This document shows positions 35,058 to 44,779 of a stretch of 64,000 nucleotides of DNA, piece after piece (the stretch's first letter is position 1; each line of letters starts with the position of its first letter). This DNA comes from Pseudomonas sp. MWU13-2105. Lineage in GTDB: Bacteria > Pseudomonadota > Gammaproteobacteria > Pseudomonadales > Pseudomonadaceae. The DNA lies in assembly GCF_023242315.1 (NCBI RefSeq), contig NZ_JALLIY010000005.1, positions 186,001-250,000 of the forward strand, given 5' to 3'. The position numbers and the translations under genes were made by a program. The notes under the pieces were generated by a model. It was not told the origin of the DNA and searched no databases. It worked only from the letters and a program-made list of their open reading frames with translations.

Positions 35058-36425
35058 ATGACTTTACGCGTGGCAATCATCGGCGCCGGCCCTTGCGGCA
35101 TGGCGCAACTGCGAGCCTTCCAGTCGGCCCGCGACCAGGGCGCCGAGATCCCCGAACTGGTCTGCTACGAGAAGCAGAGCGACTGGGGCGGCATGTGGAA
35201 CTACACCTGGCGCACCGGCCTCGACGAAAACGGCGAGCCGGTGCACGGCAGCATGTACCGCTACCTGTGGTCGAACGGCCCGAAGGAGTGCCTGGAGTTC
35301 GCCGACTACACCTTTGAAGAGCATTTCGGCCGCCCCATCGGCTCCTACCCGCCACGGGAAGTGCTCTGGGACTACATCAAGGGCCGCGTGGAAAAAGCCG
35401 GGGTGCGCCCGTACATCCGCTTCAACAACGTGGTGCGCCAGGTCAGCTTCGACGCCGCCAGCGGTCGCTTCACCGTCCGCGCCCATGACCACAACCTGGA
35501 TTTGCAGACCAGCGAGACCTTCGACTATGTGATCAACGCCTGCGGCCACTTTTCCACGCCCAAGGTGCCGCACTTCGAGGGCTTCGAGCAGTTCGCCGGA
35601 CGCATCCTGCACGCCCATGACTTTCGCGAGGCGCTGGAATTCAAGGGCAAGGACCTGCTGATCGTAGGCAGCAGCTACTCGGCCGAGGACATCGGCTCGC
35701 AGTGCTACAAATACGGTGCCCGGAGCATCACCAGTTGCTACCGCAGCGCGCCGATGGGCTACCAATGGCCGGCCAACTGGGAGGAAAAACCACTGCTGCA
35801 ACGCCTGGAACACAACCGCGCCTATTTTGCCGACGGCAGCAGCAAACACATCGACGCGGTGATCCTCTGCACCGGCTACAAGCATCACTTCCCGTTCCTG
35901 CCGGACGAACTCTGCCTCAAGACTGACAATCGCCTGTGGCCGATGAACCTGTACAAGGGCGTGTTCTGGGAAGCCAACCCACGGATGATCTACCTCGGCA
36001 TGCAGGACCAGTGGTACTCCTTCAACATGTTCGACGCCCAGGCCTGGTACGCCCGCGACGTCATCCTCGGGCGCATCGCCCTGCCGTCCCACGCCGAGAT
36101 GGTCGCCGACAGCCGGCAATGGCACGAACGCGAACAGACCCTGGAAACCAACCAGCAGATGTTCGAGTACCAGGGCGCCTATATCCAGCAACTGGTGGAC
36201 GCCACCGACTATCCCGCTTTCGACATTGCCGCGGTCAACGACACCTTCCTGCACTGGAAGCATGACAAGGCCGAAGACATCATGGGTTATCGCGACAAGT
36301 CCTACCGCTCGCTGATGACCGGCACCCAGTCGCCGCCCCATCACACGCCCTGGCTGCACGCGCTGGACGACTCCATGGCCGCCTACCTCGGCGAACCGCC
36401 CACCTCGATCCAGTCGGTTGGCTGA
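35058..36425 (+). CDS. tmm: Trimethylamine monooxygenase (flavin-containing monooxygenase)
   Basis: The 455-residue FMO has FAD motif GAGPCG (residues 9-14), the FMO fingerprint [11 protein letters not shown] (179-189) and NADPH motif GSSYSAED (204-211) with Y207. Runs such as [54 protein letters not shown] are those of bacterial Tmm. It oxidises trimethylamine to its N-oxide and may also oxidise dimethylamine or other N/S compounds. The following gene encodes the N-oxide demethylase, which strongly supports the assignment. Confidence 0.93.
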   Translation: MTLRVAIIGAGPCGMAQLRAFQSARDQGAEIPELVCYEKQSDWGGMWNYTWRTGLDENGEPVHGSMYRYLWSNGPKECLEFADYTFEEHFGRPIGSYPPREVLWDYIKGRVEKAGVRPYIRFNNVVRQVSFDAASGRFTVRAHDHNLDLQTSETFDYVINACGHFSTPKVPHFEGFEQFAGRILHAHDFREALEFKGKDLLIVGSSYSAEDIGSQCYKYGARSITSCYRSAPMGYQWPANWEEKPLLQRLEHNRAYFADGSSKHIDAVILCTGYKHHFPFLPDELCLKTDNRLWPMNLYKGVFWEANPRMIYLGMQDQWYSFNMFDAQAWYARDVILGRIALPSHAEMVADSRQWHEREQTLETNQQMFEYQGAYIQQLVDATDYPAFDIAAVNDTFLHWKHDKAEDIMGYRDKSYRSLMTGTQSPPHHTPWLHALDDSMAAYLGEPPTSIQSVG

Positions 36426-36440
36426 CAGGGGAGTCACGGC

Positions 36441-38783
36441 ATGCACGCACCACGTGTTTCGCAACCCCGGGAGCCCGGGCTGTTTGCCCGCGCACCGGCG
36501 CTGGAGCGCTACCGGGTGGACGCCGGCGGTCTGAGCCTGGTGGCCCTGGAACCTGGCGATACCTTGCAGGTGATCGATATCGAAGGCTTGCAACCCTGCG
36601 AGCTGCTGGCCCTTGCCGCCAACGGCCACAGCGCCCTGGCGCAATGGGCACTGGCCGCCACGCCAGGCGGCGAATTCATCGCCGGGCGCCTGGCCGAACC
36701 GAGCCTGCACAGCCGACGCATCCTCCAGGCCCTGCACAAGCGCGCTGTCGATCCGCGCTCACTGCCACGCGCCGCCTCACTCTGGGGCGACGACAGCGAA
36801 GCCGGGCACAGTCGCCGTTTTGTCGCCAGTGAAGCATTGCTGGTGTTGGTCGCCGCCCCCGCCGGCCCCCACGCCGTCGACCGGCAATACCGGCCCAGCG
36901 AGCTGCGCCTGGTGGTCGAGCGGGCCAATCCGTCGCCGCTGTGGCTGCCCGAACTGCCCGAGCCGTTGGGCGAACTGGTCGAGGAGTTCACCGTGCGCGC
37001 CGGCAGCGCCCATGGCTACCACGTCGCCAAGGGCCAATATATCCAGGTTCTGGATGTCGCCGGCCGGCAATGCTCGGACTTTGTCGCCTTCGACCGGCGG
37101 GCCCTGGATCGCGGCCTGGAACTGGACCTCGACCAGACCGTCACCCGCACCCTGAACGGCAGTGCCTACCCGGCGCCGGGGCTGTTCTCGAAGTTCTTCG
37201 ACCGGCAGATGCAGCCCATGCTCGAAGTGGTCCGCGACACCGTCGGTCGCCACGACGCCTTCGCCCTGGCCTGCACCGCCCGTTATTACGAGAGCCAGGG
37301 CTATTTCGGGCACGACAACTGCAGCGACAACCTCAGCCGCGCCCTCGCCCACCATGGCGTAAAGACGCGCAGTGGCTGGCCGGCGATCAACTTCTTCTTC
37401 AACACCGCGATCGACGCCCACCAGCAGATGACCCTCGACGAACCCTGGTCGCGCCCCGGTGACTATGTGCTGCTCAAGGCCATGACCGACCTGGTCTGCG
37501 GCAGCTCCTCGTGCCCCGACGACATCGACCCGGCCAATGGCTGGAACCCGACCGATATCCATATCCGCGTCTACAGCGAACAGGAGCGTTTTTCCATCGC
37601 CATGAGCACTCGAACCACGGCCGACGCCGACCCGATCCTGACCCGTGAATCGGGCTTTCACAGCCGCACCAGCCGCCTGGCCGGCAGCTTCATCGACTAC
37701 CGCAACTGGTGGCTACCCCTGCGCTACGACGGTTTCGGCGCCATCGACGAGTACCTCGGCTGTCGCGAGCGGGTGGCGGTGATGGACCTGAGCGCCCTGC
37801 GCAAGTTCGAGATCCTCGGCCCGGATGCCGAGGCCCTCCTGCAGTACTGCCTGACCCGCGACGTGCGGCGCCTGGCGGTCGGCCAGGTGGTGTATTCGGC
37901 AATGTGCCATGAACACGGCGGCATGCTCGACGACGGCACCCTGCTGCGCCTGGGCCCGGATAATTTCCGCTGGATCTGCGGCGAGGACTATGCCGGCACC
38001 TGGCTGCGCGAACAGGCGGCGAAGCTGGGCATGAAGGTCTGGGTCAAGTCGGCCAGCGAGCAGATCCACAACCTCTCGGTGCAGGGTCCGCTGAGCCGTG
38101 AACTGCTCAGGCAGATGGTCTGGACGCCGCCGACCCAGCCGGACCTGGAAAGCCTCGGCTGGTTCCGCTTCCTGGTGGGTCGCCTGGACGGCTACGACGG
38201 TTGCCCGCTGATGATCTCCCGCACCGGCTACACCGGCGAGCTGGGCTATGAGGTCTGGTGCCAGCCCGAAGACGCCGGGCGGGTCTGGGACCGGATCTGG
38301 CAGTTGGGCCAGCCCCTGGGCATCGTCCCCCTGGGCCTGGAAGCCCTGGACATGCTGCGCATCGAAGCCGGGCTGATCTTCGCCGGCTACGAGTTCAGCG
38401 ACCAGACCGATCCCTTCGAAGCGGGAATCGGGTTCAGCGTGCCGTTGAAGAGCAAGACCGACGACTTCATCGGTCGCGAAGCGCTGCTACGGCGCAGTGC
38501 CCACCCCAGCCACAAGCTGGTCGGCCTGCAACTGAGCGGCAACGAAGGCGCCCACCACGGCGATCCGGTCTATCGCGGCCGGGCCCAGGTCGGCGTGATC
38601 ACCAGCGCCTGCCGCTCACCCCTGCTGGGCAGCAATATCGCCCTCTGTCGGGTCGATGTGGCCTGCGCCGAGATCGGCACGGAGCTTGAGGTCGGCAAGG
38701 TCGATGGCCAGCAGAAGCGCATCAGCGCCACGGTCACGCCGGCGATTTTCTACGACCCGGACAAGAGCCGGGTGCGCAGTTGA
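36441..38783 (+). CDS. tdm: Trimethylamine N-oxide demethylase (DUF1989-GcvT fusion)
   Basis: The 780-residue protein joins an N-terminal DUF1989 region (about residues 180-390) to a C-terminal GcvT domain (about 410-770). Cysteines 278, 294 and 358 are the likely zinc ligands of the demethylase site, as in the characterised Methylocella enzyme. The GcvT part (MISRTGYTGELGYEVWCQPEDAGRVWDRI) would transfer the released formaldehyde to tetrahydrofolate. Reaction: trimethylamine N-oxide to dimethylamine plus formaldehyde. GGGGAG precedes the ATG, 15 bases after tmm. An N-terminal 170-residue segment before the DUF1989 core appears to be a degenerate repeat of it. Confidence 0.9.
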   Translation: MHAPRVSQPREPGLFARAPALERYRVDAGGLSLVALEPGDTLQVIDIEGLQPCELLALAANGHSALAQWALAATPGGEFIAGRLAEPSLHSRRILQALHKRAVDPRSLPRAASLWGDDSEAGHSRRFVASEALLVLVAAPAGPHAVDRQYRPSELRLVVERANPSPLWLPELPEPLGELVEEFTVRAGSAHGYHVAKGQYIQVLDVAGRQCSDFVAFDRRALDRGLELDLDQTVTRTLNGSAYPAPGLFSKFFDRQMQPMLEVVRDTVGRHDAFALACTARYYESQGYFGHDNCSDNLSRALAHHGVKTRSGWPAINFFFNTAIDAHQQMTLDEPWSRPGDYVLLKAMTDLVCGSSSCPDDIDPANGWNPTDIHIRVYSEQERFSIAMSTRTTADADPILTRESGFHSRTSRLAGSFIDYRNWWLPLRYDGFGAIDEYLGCRERVAVMDLSALRKFEILGPDAEALLQYCLTRDVRRLAVGQVVYSAMCHEHGGMLDDGTLLRLGPDNFRWICGEDYAGTWLREQAAKLGMKVWVKSASEQIHNLSVQGPLSRELLRQMVWTPPTQPDLESLGWFRFLVGRLDGYDGCPLMISRTGYTGELGYEVWCQPEDAGRVWDRIWQLGQPLGIVPLGLEALDMLRIEAGLIFAGYEFSDQTDPFEAGIGFSVPLKSKTDDFIGREALLRRSAHPSHKLVGLQLSGNEGAHHGDPVYRGRAQVGVITSACRSPLLGSNIALCRVDVACAEIGTELEVGKVDGQQKRISATVTPAIFYDPDKSRVRS

Positions 38784-38857
38784 TCGAAAGAACGAACGGT
38801 TACGCCAACTGACTTTGACTGCCCAATGCCCCTCCACTCAGACATGGGAATACAAAA

Positions 38858-40537
38858 ATGGAAGCGACGACGTTCGAGACCGTACCGCCGGCCACCGCCG
38901 CGGTCGGCAGCCTGCACCGCAAGATCGATTGGCGCGGCGCCTTCTGGGTCGCCAGCGGCGTCCCCGCGCTGGTGCTGTTCAGCATCGGCGCGATTGCCGC
39001 CACCGTCGGTAAACCGGCCTGGATCGTCTGGATCGTGTCGATCCTGTTCGGCTTTATCCAGGCCTTCACCTACGCCGAAATCGCCGGGCTGTTCCCGCAC
39101 AAGTCCGGCGGTGCCTCGGTCTACGGGGCCATCGCCTGGGTTCGCTACAGCAAGTTGATCGCCCCGGTCTCGGTGTGGTGCAACTGGCTGGCCTGGTCGC
39201 CGGTGCTGGCCATCGGTTCGGGCCTGGCCGCCGGCTATATCCTTACCGCGCTGTTTCCGGCGGACGCGCTGATCAATACCTGGCAGTTCACCCTGCTCGA
39301 CCTGGGCTGGGTCAAGAGCGGCCTGTCGCTGCGCATCAACGCCACCTTCGGCATCGGCCTGCTGATCCTGCTGGGGGTGTTCGCCGTGCAGCACGGCGGC
39401 ATCCTCCGTTCGGCGCGGCTGACCCTGGTGCTCGGCGCCACCTCGCTGATTCCGCTGTTGCTGGTGGGCGTGGTGCCGTTGCTCACCGGCGACGCGGCGC
39501 GGGTCAACTTCCTGCCGCTGTTCCCGCTGGCGCATGACGCCGCCGGGCAGGTGATCGACGGGCCCTGGGATATGTCCGGCTGGTCACTGATGGCCGGCGG
39601 GTTGTTCATGGCCGCCTGGTCGACCTACGGCTTCGAGACCGCGGTGTGCTACACCCGGGAATTCAAGGACCCGAAGCGCGACACCTTCAAGGCGATCTTC
39701 TATGCCGGCCTGCTCTGCATCCTGGTCTTCACCCTGGTACCGCTGGCTTTCCAGGGTAGCCTCGGGCTCGGCCAACTGGTCACCCCGGCGGTGCTCGATG
39801 CCAGCGGCGCCGTGGTCAGCCCCGCCGTCTATAGCGGCCTGCTGTCGCCGGCGATCTACAGCGGCATGGGTGTTGGCCAGGTGATGGCCGACAGCATCGG
39901 CGGCGGCAAGCTGGTGGCCAATATCGTGCTGATCATGCTGATACTGGCCACCCTGCTGGCGATCATGACCTCGATGTCCGGCTCCTCGCGCACCCTGTAC
40001 CAGGCCTCGGTGGACGGCTGGTTGCCCAAGTACCTGGGACGGACCAATGAACACGGCGCACCGACGGCGGCGATGTGGACCGACCTGACGTTCAATATGC
40101 TGCTGTTGCTGATGTCCGACTATGTGTTCGTCCTCGCCGCGTCCAATGTCAGCTACATCATCTTCAACTTCCTCAACCTCAACGCCGGCTGGATCCACCG
40201 CCTGGACCGCCCGGACTGGGCCCGGCCGTACAAGGCGCCGACCCTGTTGCTGGCGGCCGGCGCGCTGCTGAGCTTCGTCAACCTCGCGTGCATGGGGCTG
40301 GGCGCGGATATCTGGGGCGCCGGGACCCTGTTCACTGGCCTGTTGCTGGCACTGCTGATCATTCCGGTGTTTGTCGTGCGCCATTACTGGCAGGACAAGG
40401 GGCGTTTCCCGGAAGCGATGCTGACCGACCTGCATATCCAGGCCGATGCCGGACTCAAACGCGCAGGTGTGTTGCCTTATGTCACACTGGTCGCTGGCGT
40501 ACTGGTGGTATATTTCTGCCACCGCCTGGTGGCCTGA
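38858..40537 (+). CDS. APC-superfamily amino acid/amine permease
   Basis: A 559-residue integral membrane protein with about 12-14 spans: GAFWVASGVPALVLFSIGAIAATVG, AYAEIAGLFPHKSGGASVYGAIAWVRYSK-like segments and STYGFETAVCYTREFKDPKRDTFKAI. It belongs to the amino acid-polyamine-organocation group. Next to tdm and folD it is a candidate importer of trimethylamine or related amines (inference); known transporters for these compounds are usually ABC or BCCT types, so this would be a different solution. The ribosome site (GGGAATAC) is weak. Confidence 0.82.
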   Translation: MEATTFETVPPATAAVGSLHRKIDWRGAFWVASGVPALVLFSIGAIAATVGKPAWIVWIVSILFGFIQAFTYAEIAGLFPHKSGGASVYGAIAWVRYSKLIAPVSVWCNWLAWSPVLAIGSGLAAGYILTALFPADALINTWQFTLLDLGWVKSGLSLRINATFGIGLLILLGVFAVQHGGILRSARLTLVLGATSLIPLLLVGVVPLLTGDAARVNFLPLFPLAHDAAGQVIDGPWDMSGWSLMAGGLFMAAWSTYGFETAVCYTREFKDPKRDTFKAIFYAGLLCILVFTLVPLAFQGSLGLGQLVTPAVLDASGAVVSPAVYSGLLSPAIYSGMGVGQVMADSIGGGKLVANIVLIMLILATLLAIMTSMSGSSRTLYQASVDGWLPKYLGRTNEHGAPTAAMWTDLTFNMLLLLMSDYVFVLAASNVSYIIFNFLNLNAGWIHRLDRPDWARPYKAPTLLLAAGALLSFVNLACMGLGADIWGAGTLFTGLLLALLIIPVFVVRHYWQDKGRFPEAMLTDLHIQADAGLKRAGVLPYVTLVAGVLVVYFCHRLVA

Positions 40538-40598
40538 GCGACCTGAATAACCCAAATGACCTGGCTGGCGCTACCGGCCGTCCAGGCTGAACCCGATC

Positions 40599-40680
40599 CC
40601 TGTAGGAGCCGTCTTGCTGGCGATGGGGCCAGCGAGCCTTGCATCGCCTGCTCAGCCGCTATCGCCAGCAAGCGGGCTCC
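40599..40680. repeat. REP-type inverted repeat
   Basis: Facing arms CCTGTAGGAGCCGTCTTGCT (from 40599) and ATCGCCAGCAAGCGGGCTCC (40661-40680) form a REP-like hairpin in the 227-base gap between the permease and folD. No other element was seen in that gap. Confidence 0.6.
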
Positions 40681-40764
40681 AAGTTTGGCGGCGTCTCCAA
40701 GATCCCTGTTGGGACAAGACGCCTGCCCACTCTTTCCTCTATCCAGACCATGGTGACGCATTCG

Positions 40765-41643
40765 ATGAACTCTACCCTTGCACCGGCCCGCGACATCGAC
40801 GGCAAGGCCATCGCCGCCCAGGTGCTCAATGAAGTCCGTGAGGAGATCGCGGACCTGGCCCGGCAAGCCATTTTCCCGGCGCTGGCGGTGATCCTGGTGG
40901 GCGACGATCCGGCCAGCCAGGTCTATGTGCGCAACAAATTGCTGCGCGCCGAAGAAGTCGGTATCCGCTCGCTGGAACATCGCCTGCCGGCGAGTGCCAG
41001 CCAGGCCGAACTGCTGCAACTGATTGCCGGGTTGAATGCCGATCCGACGGTGAACGGCATCCTGGTGCAACTGCCGTTACCGGCGCATATCGAAGAACAT
41101 GCCGTGATCCAGGCCATTGACCCGCTCAAGGATGTCGATGGCTTTCACCGGGAAAACGTCGGCGGCCTGGTCCACGGCGCCGAAGTGCTGACACCCTGCA
41201 CCCCGAGTGGCTGCATGCGTTTGCTGCAGGAGACCTGTGGCGATCTGCGCGGCAAGCACGCGGTGGTCATCGGCCGCTCGAATATCGTTGGCAAGCCGAT
41301 GGCGACCCTGCTGCTGCAGGCCGACTGCTCGGTCAGCGTGGTGCACTCGCGCAGTGTTGACGCGCCGGCGTTGTGCCGGCTGGCGGATATCGTGGTCGCG
41401 GCCGTGGGCCGCCCGCAGTTGATCGACGCCAGCTGGCTCAAGCCGGGGGCGGTGGTGATCGATGTGGGGATCAATCGGATTGAAACCGAGACCGGCACCC
41501 GCCTGGTCGGGGATGTCGATTATGCCAGCGCGCGGCTGGTGGCCAGCGCCATCACCCCGGTACCGGGCGGGGTCGGGCCGATGACCATTGCCTATCTGCT
41601 GAAGAACACCGTGATTGCCACGCAGTTGCAGCAAACCCGGTAA
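40765..41643 (+). CDS. folD: Methylene-THF dehydrogenase/methenyl-THF cyclohydrolase, copy 1
   Basis: The 292-residue bifunctional enzyme has the FolD motifs [22 protein letters not shown] (catalytic lysine), [27 protein letters not shown] (NADP site) and [20 protein letters not shown]. It converts 5,10-methylene-THF to 10-formyl-THF, the substrate of PurU. The start at 40765 (MNSTLAP) aligns with the second copy at 49780; an in-frame ATG at 40750 is possible. Confidence 0.9.
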   Translation: MNSTLAPARDIDGKAIAAQVLNEVREEIADLARQAIFPALAVILVGDDPASQVYVRNKLLRAEEVGIRSLEHRLPASASQAELLQLIAGLNADPTVNGILVQLPLPAHIEEHAVIQAIDPLKDVDGFHRENVGGLVHGAEVLTPCTPSGCMRLLQETCGDLRGKHAVVIGRSNIVGKPMATLLLQADCSVSVVHSRSVDAPALCRLADIVVAAVGRPQLIDASWLKPGAVVIDVGINRIETETGTRLVGDVDYASARLVASAITPVPGGVGPMTIAYLLKNTVIATQLQQTR

Positions 41644-41693
41644 ACGCGGGCTATTGCACTGTCCTTGCGGACGGCGCAAGGCTCAAGGGCCTA

Positions 41694-41784
41694 TTCGCGG
41701 GCAAGCTCCGCTCCCACAATGTTCGGGGCGCGCCGAGAGTTTTCGGTGTGACTCGGTCCCTGTAGGAGCTGGCTTGCCGGCGAT
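41694..41784. repeat. Two REP sequences
   Basis: One 24-base REP copy (41694-41717) is identical to the right arm at 15977-16000, and a second, diverged copy (41759-41784, TGTAGGAGCTGGCTTGCCGG) faces it. They fill much of the 205-base gap between convergent folD and amt. Confidence 0.72.
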
Positions 41785-41848
41785 ACGATTTCAGCCGTTA
41801 CACCGTTTCACCGGCAACCGGCCATCGACCGGCACACCGGGTCAAGGC

Positions 41849-43174
41849 TCAATGGTTGTAAGCCCGCTCATTGTGCTCGGCCAGGTCCAGCCCCATCTCT
41901 TCCACCGATTCATCGGCACGCAAGCCGATCAACGCCTTGATCACCTTGAGAATCACCCAACTGACGACAAAGCAGTAGGCGGTGGTCAGCGCCACGCCCT
42001 TGAGCTGCGCCAGGACCTGCCCGCCCAGGGTCACGCCGTCCACCAGGCCGCCCATCGACGGCACGCAGAACACCCCGGTCAACACCGCGCCGATCATACC
42101 GCCGATGCCATGCAGGCCGAATACATCGAGGCTGTCGTCATAGCCGAAACGTCGTTTCAGCACGGTCACGCTCAGGTAGCAGAACACCCCGCACAGCAGA
42201 CCGATGGCCAGGGCACCGCCGACGCCGACATAGGCGCAGGCCGGGGTGATCCCCACCAAACCGGCCAAGGCACCGCTGGCCAGGCCCAAGGCACTGGGTT
42301 TGCCGACCTTGAACCATTCGGTGAACATCCAGCCGAGAATGCCGGCACAGGCACCCAGTTGGGTATTGAGCATGACGATCCCCGAAAGCCCGTTGAGACC
42401 GCCGCCGGAACCGATGTTGAAGCCGAACCAGCCGACCCAGAGCATCGCCGCGCCGGCCATGGTCAGGCTCAGGTTGTGCGCCGGCATCGGCTCGTTCTGG
42501 TAGCCCTTGCGCTTGCCGAGGATCAGGCACGCGGCCAGGGCAGCGACACCGGCGTTGATATGCACCGCGGTGCCGCCGGCAAAGTCGAGCACGCCCCAGT
42601 TGTGCATCAAGGCCCCGGAACCGCCCCAGACCATATGCGCGACAGGTGCGTAGACCAGGGTGAACCAGACCGCCATGAACAGCAGCGCCGCGGAGAACTT
42701 CATGCGTTCGGCGAAGGCCCCGGCAATCAGCGCCGGAGTGATGATGGCGAAGGTCATCTGGAAGGTCACGAACACCCCTTCCGGGATATCGCCCACCAGG
42801 CTGTCGGGCTTCATCCCGGCCAGGAAGGCCCGGCTCAGGCCGCCGACGAAACTGTTGAAGGTCACCTGGCCTTCGACCATGCCAGTGGTGTCGACCACCA
42901 TGCTGTAGCCATAGATCACCCACAACACGCCGACCAGACCGGCGACGCCGAAGCACTGGGTGAACAACGACAACATGTTTTTCGCCCGGACCAGGCCGCC
43001 GTAGAACAGCGCCAGGCCCGGCAGGCACATGAACAGCACCAGCACCGCCGCGGTGATCATCCAGGCGCTGCTGCCGGTATTGAGGGTCGGGGCGTCGGCT
43101 GCTTGTGCCAGGGGTGCCAGGGCACCGAGGGCCAACAGCAATAACAGGGACTTGCCAGGTAGACGATTGACCAT
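41849..43174 (-). CDS. amt: Ammonium transporter, Amt/MEP family
   Basis: The 441-residue precursor has a signal-like N-terminus (LLLLLALGALAPLAQAAD) and 11 predicted spans. The pore motifs are present: FYGGLVRAKNMLSLFTQ, APVAHMVWGGSGAL, DFAGGTAVHINAG, GFNIGSGGGLNG and FGLHGIGGMIGAVLTG, with the twin pore histidines. Amt proteins conduct ammonium and also methylammonium. ATG at 43174 has AGGAG upstream. It has no adjacent glnK, unlike the usual housekeeping amtB locus, and may serve methylamine or ammonium recapture for this pathway. Confidence 0.9.
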   Translation of the reverse strand: MVNRLPGKSLLLLLALGALAPLAQAADAPTLNTGSSAWMITAAVLVLFMCLPGLALFYGGLVRAKNMLSLFTQCFGVAGLVGVLWVIYGYSMVVDTTGMVEGQVTFNSFVGGLSRAFLAGMKPDSLVGDIPEGVFVTFQMTFAIITPALIAGAFAERMKFSAALLFMAVWFTLVYAPVAHMVWGGSGALMHNWGVLDFAGGTAVHINAGVAALAACLILGKRKGYQNEPMPAHNLSLTMAGAAMLWVGWFGFNIGSGGGLNGLSGIVMLNTQLGACAGILGWMFTEWFKVGKPSALGLASGALAGLVGITPACAYVGVGGALAIGLLCGVFCYLSVTVLKRRFGYDDSLDVFGLHGIGGMIGAVLTGVFCVPSMGGLVDGVTLGGQVLAQLKGVALTTAYCFVVSWVILKVIKALIGLRADESVEEMGLDLAEHNERAYNH

Positions 43175-43308
43175 TGTTGAAGCTCCTGCAAAGGGAATGG
43201 AAAGTGTCTGGCAGCGAGCAATGTGAGCGTGGACGGGCCTTGGGGCCTCTTCGAATAATGGAAGATATAAACGCCGCCCTACTCCGCGGCGCCTGGCTGA
43301 ATGCGACC

Positions 43309-43396
43309 CTTGCAGGAGCCGGCTTGCTGACGATGGCGACCGTTCAGGCGATGCAAGTCTGACTGGCCTCATCGCCAGCAAGCTGGCTTCTACAGG
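43309..43396. repeat. REP-type inverted repeat
   Basis: Arms TGCAGGAGCCGGCTTGCTGA (from 43311) and ATCGCCAGCAAGCTGGCTTC (43371-43390) face each other in the 247-base gap between mgsC and amt. The gap also contains the presumed amt promoter, which was not resolved. Confidence 0.62.
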
Positions 43397-43421
43397 TTTT
43401 GCAGCGTATTCAAGATCCGGC

Positions 43422-44759
43422 TCAGTACCCCGAGCCCGGAATCCACGAGGTACCGGCCAACGGCACCCGGGCCATGGCCGCCGATTCCACGGTCAAGGCC
43501 ACCAGGTCCTCCGGATCGAGGTTATGCAGGTGCGACTTGCCACAGGCCCGCGCCATGGTCTGCGCCTCCAGCACCAGCACCCGCAGGTAGTTGGCCAGGC
43601 GCCGCCCGCCCTCCACCGGATCGAGGCGCTTGGACAGCTCCGGGTCCTGGGTGGTGATCCCCGCCGGGTCACGGCCGTTCTGCCAGTCATCGTAAAAGCC
43701 GGCCGCCGAGCCGATCTTCTTCAATTCCTCGTCCAGCCGCGGATGGTTGTCGCCCAGGGCAATCAACGCCGCCGTGCCGATCGCCACCGCATCGGCGCCC
43801 AGCGCCATGGCCTTGGCCACGTCGGCGCCGTTGCGAATCCCGCCCGAGACGATCAACTGCACCTTGCGATGCATGCCCATCTCCTGCAACGCCTGGACCG
43901 CCTGGGGAATGGCCGGCAGGATCGGGATGCCCACGTGTTCGATAAACACTTCCTGGGTCGCCGCCGTACCGCCTTGCATACCGTCGAGGACGATCACATC
44001 GGCACCGGCCTTGACCGCCAGCTTGACGTCGTAATACGGCCGGCTGGCGCCGATCTTCACGTAGATCGGTTTTTCCCAATCGGTGATTTCGCGCAGCTCG
44101 GCAATCTTGATCGCCAGGTCGTCCGGGCCGGTCCAGTCCGGGTGACGGCAGGCGCTACGCTGGTCGACGCCAATCGGCAGCGTGCGCATGCCGGCCACGC
44201 GCTCGGTGACTTTCATGCCCAGCAGCATGCCGCCACCGCCCGGTTTGGCGCCCTGCCCCAGGACGATTTCGATGGCATCGGCCTTGCGCAGATCATCCGG
44301 GTTCATGCCATAACGCGACGGCAGGTATTGATAGACCAGGTGCTGCGACTGCCCGCGCTCTTCCGGGGTCATGCCGCCGTCGCCGGTAGTGGTGCTGGTC
44401 CCGGCAATGGTCGCGCCGCGGCCCAGGGCTTCCTTGGCATTGGCCGACAGCGCACCGAAACTCATGCCGGCAATAGTCACCGGAATCTTCAGGTGGATCG
44501 GCTTCTTGGCGAAGCGGTTGCCGAGAATCACGTCGGTCCCACACTTCTCCCGATAGCCTTCCAGGGGGTAGCGCGAGACGCTGGCACCGAGCAGCAGCAA
44601 GTCATCGAAGTGCGGCAGCTTGCGCTTGGTGCCGCCGCCACGGATGTCATAGATACCGGTCTCGGCGGCACGCTGGATTTCCTGGATGGTCAGGCGGTCG
44701 AAGGTGGCGGACTCACGCAGCACCGGAGTAGCGGCTTTTGGGTTAACAGGGTCGCTCAT
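43422..44759 (-). CDS. mgsC: N-methylglutamate synthase subunit C (FMN-binding glutamate synthase-like)
   Basis: The 445-residue protein is the FMN-domain homologue of glutamate synthase: PVTIAGMSFGALSANAKEALGRGATIAGTSTTTGDGGM, GQGAKPGGGGMLLG, DVIVLDGMQGGTAATQEVFIEHVGIP, QLIVSGGIRNGADVAKAMALGADAVAIGTAAL. With MgsA and MgsB it exchanges the amine of glutamate for methylamine to give N-methylglutamate. Its order after MgsA and MgsB separates it from full-length GltB. Confidence 0.9.
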   Translation of the reverse strand: MSDPVNPKAATPVLRESATFDRLTIQEIQRAAETGIYDIRGGGTKRKLPHFDDLLLLGASVSRYPLEGYREKCGTDVILGNRFAKKPIHLKIPVTIAGMSFGALSANAKEALGRGATIAGTSTTTGDGGMTPEERGQSQHLVYQYLPSRYGMNPDDLRKADAIEIVLGQGAKPGGGGMLLGMKVTERVAGMRTLPIGVDQRSACRHPDWTGPDDLAIKIAELREITDWEKPIYVKIGASRPYYDVKLAVKAGADVIVLDGMQGGTAATQEVFIEHVGIPILPAIPQAVQALQEMGMHRKVQLIVSGGIRNGADVAKAMALGADAVAIGTAALIALGDNHPRLDEELKKIGSAAGFYDDWQNGRDPAGITTQDPELSKRLDPVEGGRRLANYLRVLVLEAQTMARACGKSHLHNLDPEDLVALTVESAAMARVPLAGTSWIPGSGY

Positions 44760-44779
44760 GGCAGTTCTCCTCGCGTGGA

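Noticed and set aside
35064..36737. 557-codon minus-strand open frame
   Set aside because: Antisense to tmm and the start of tdm; composition is that of a shadow frame.
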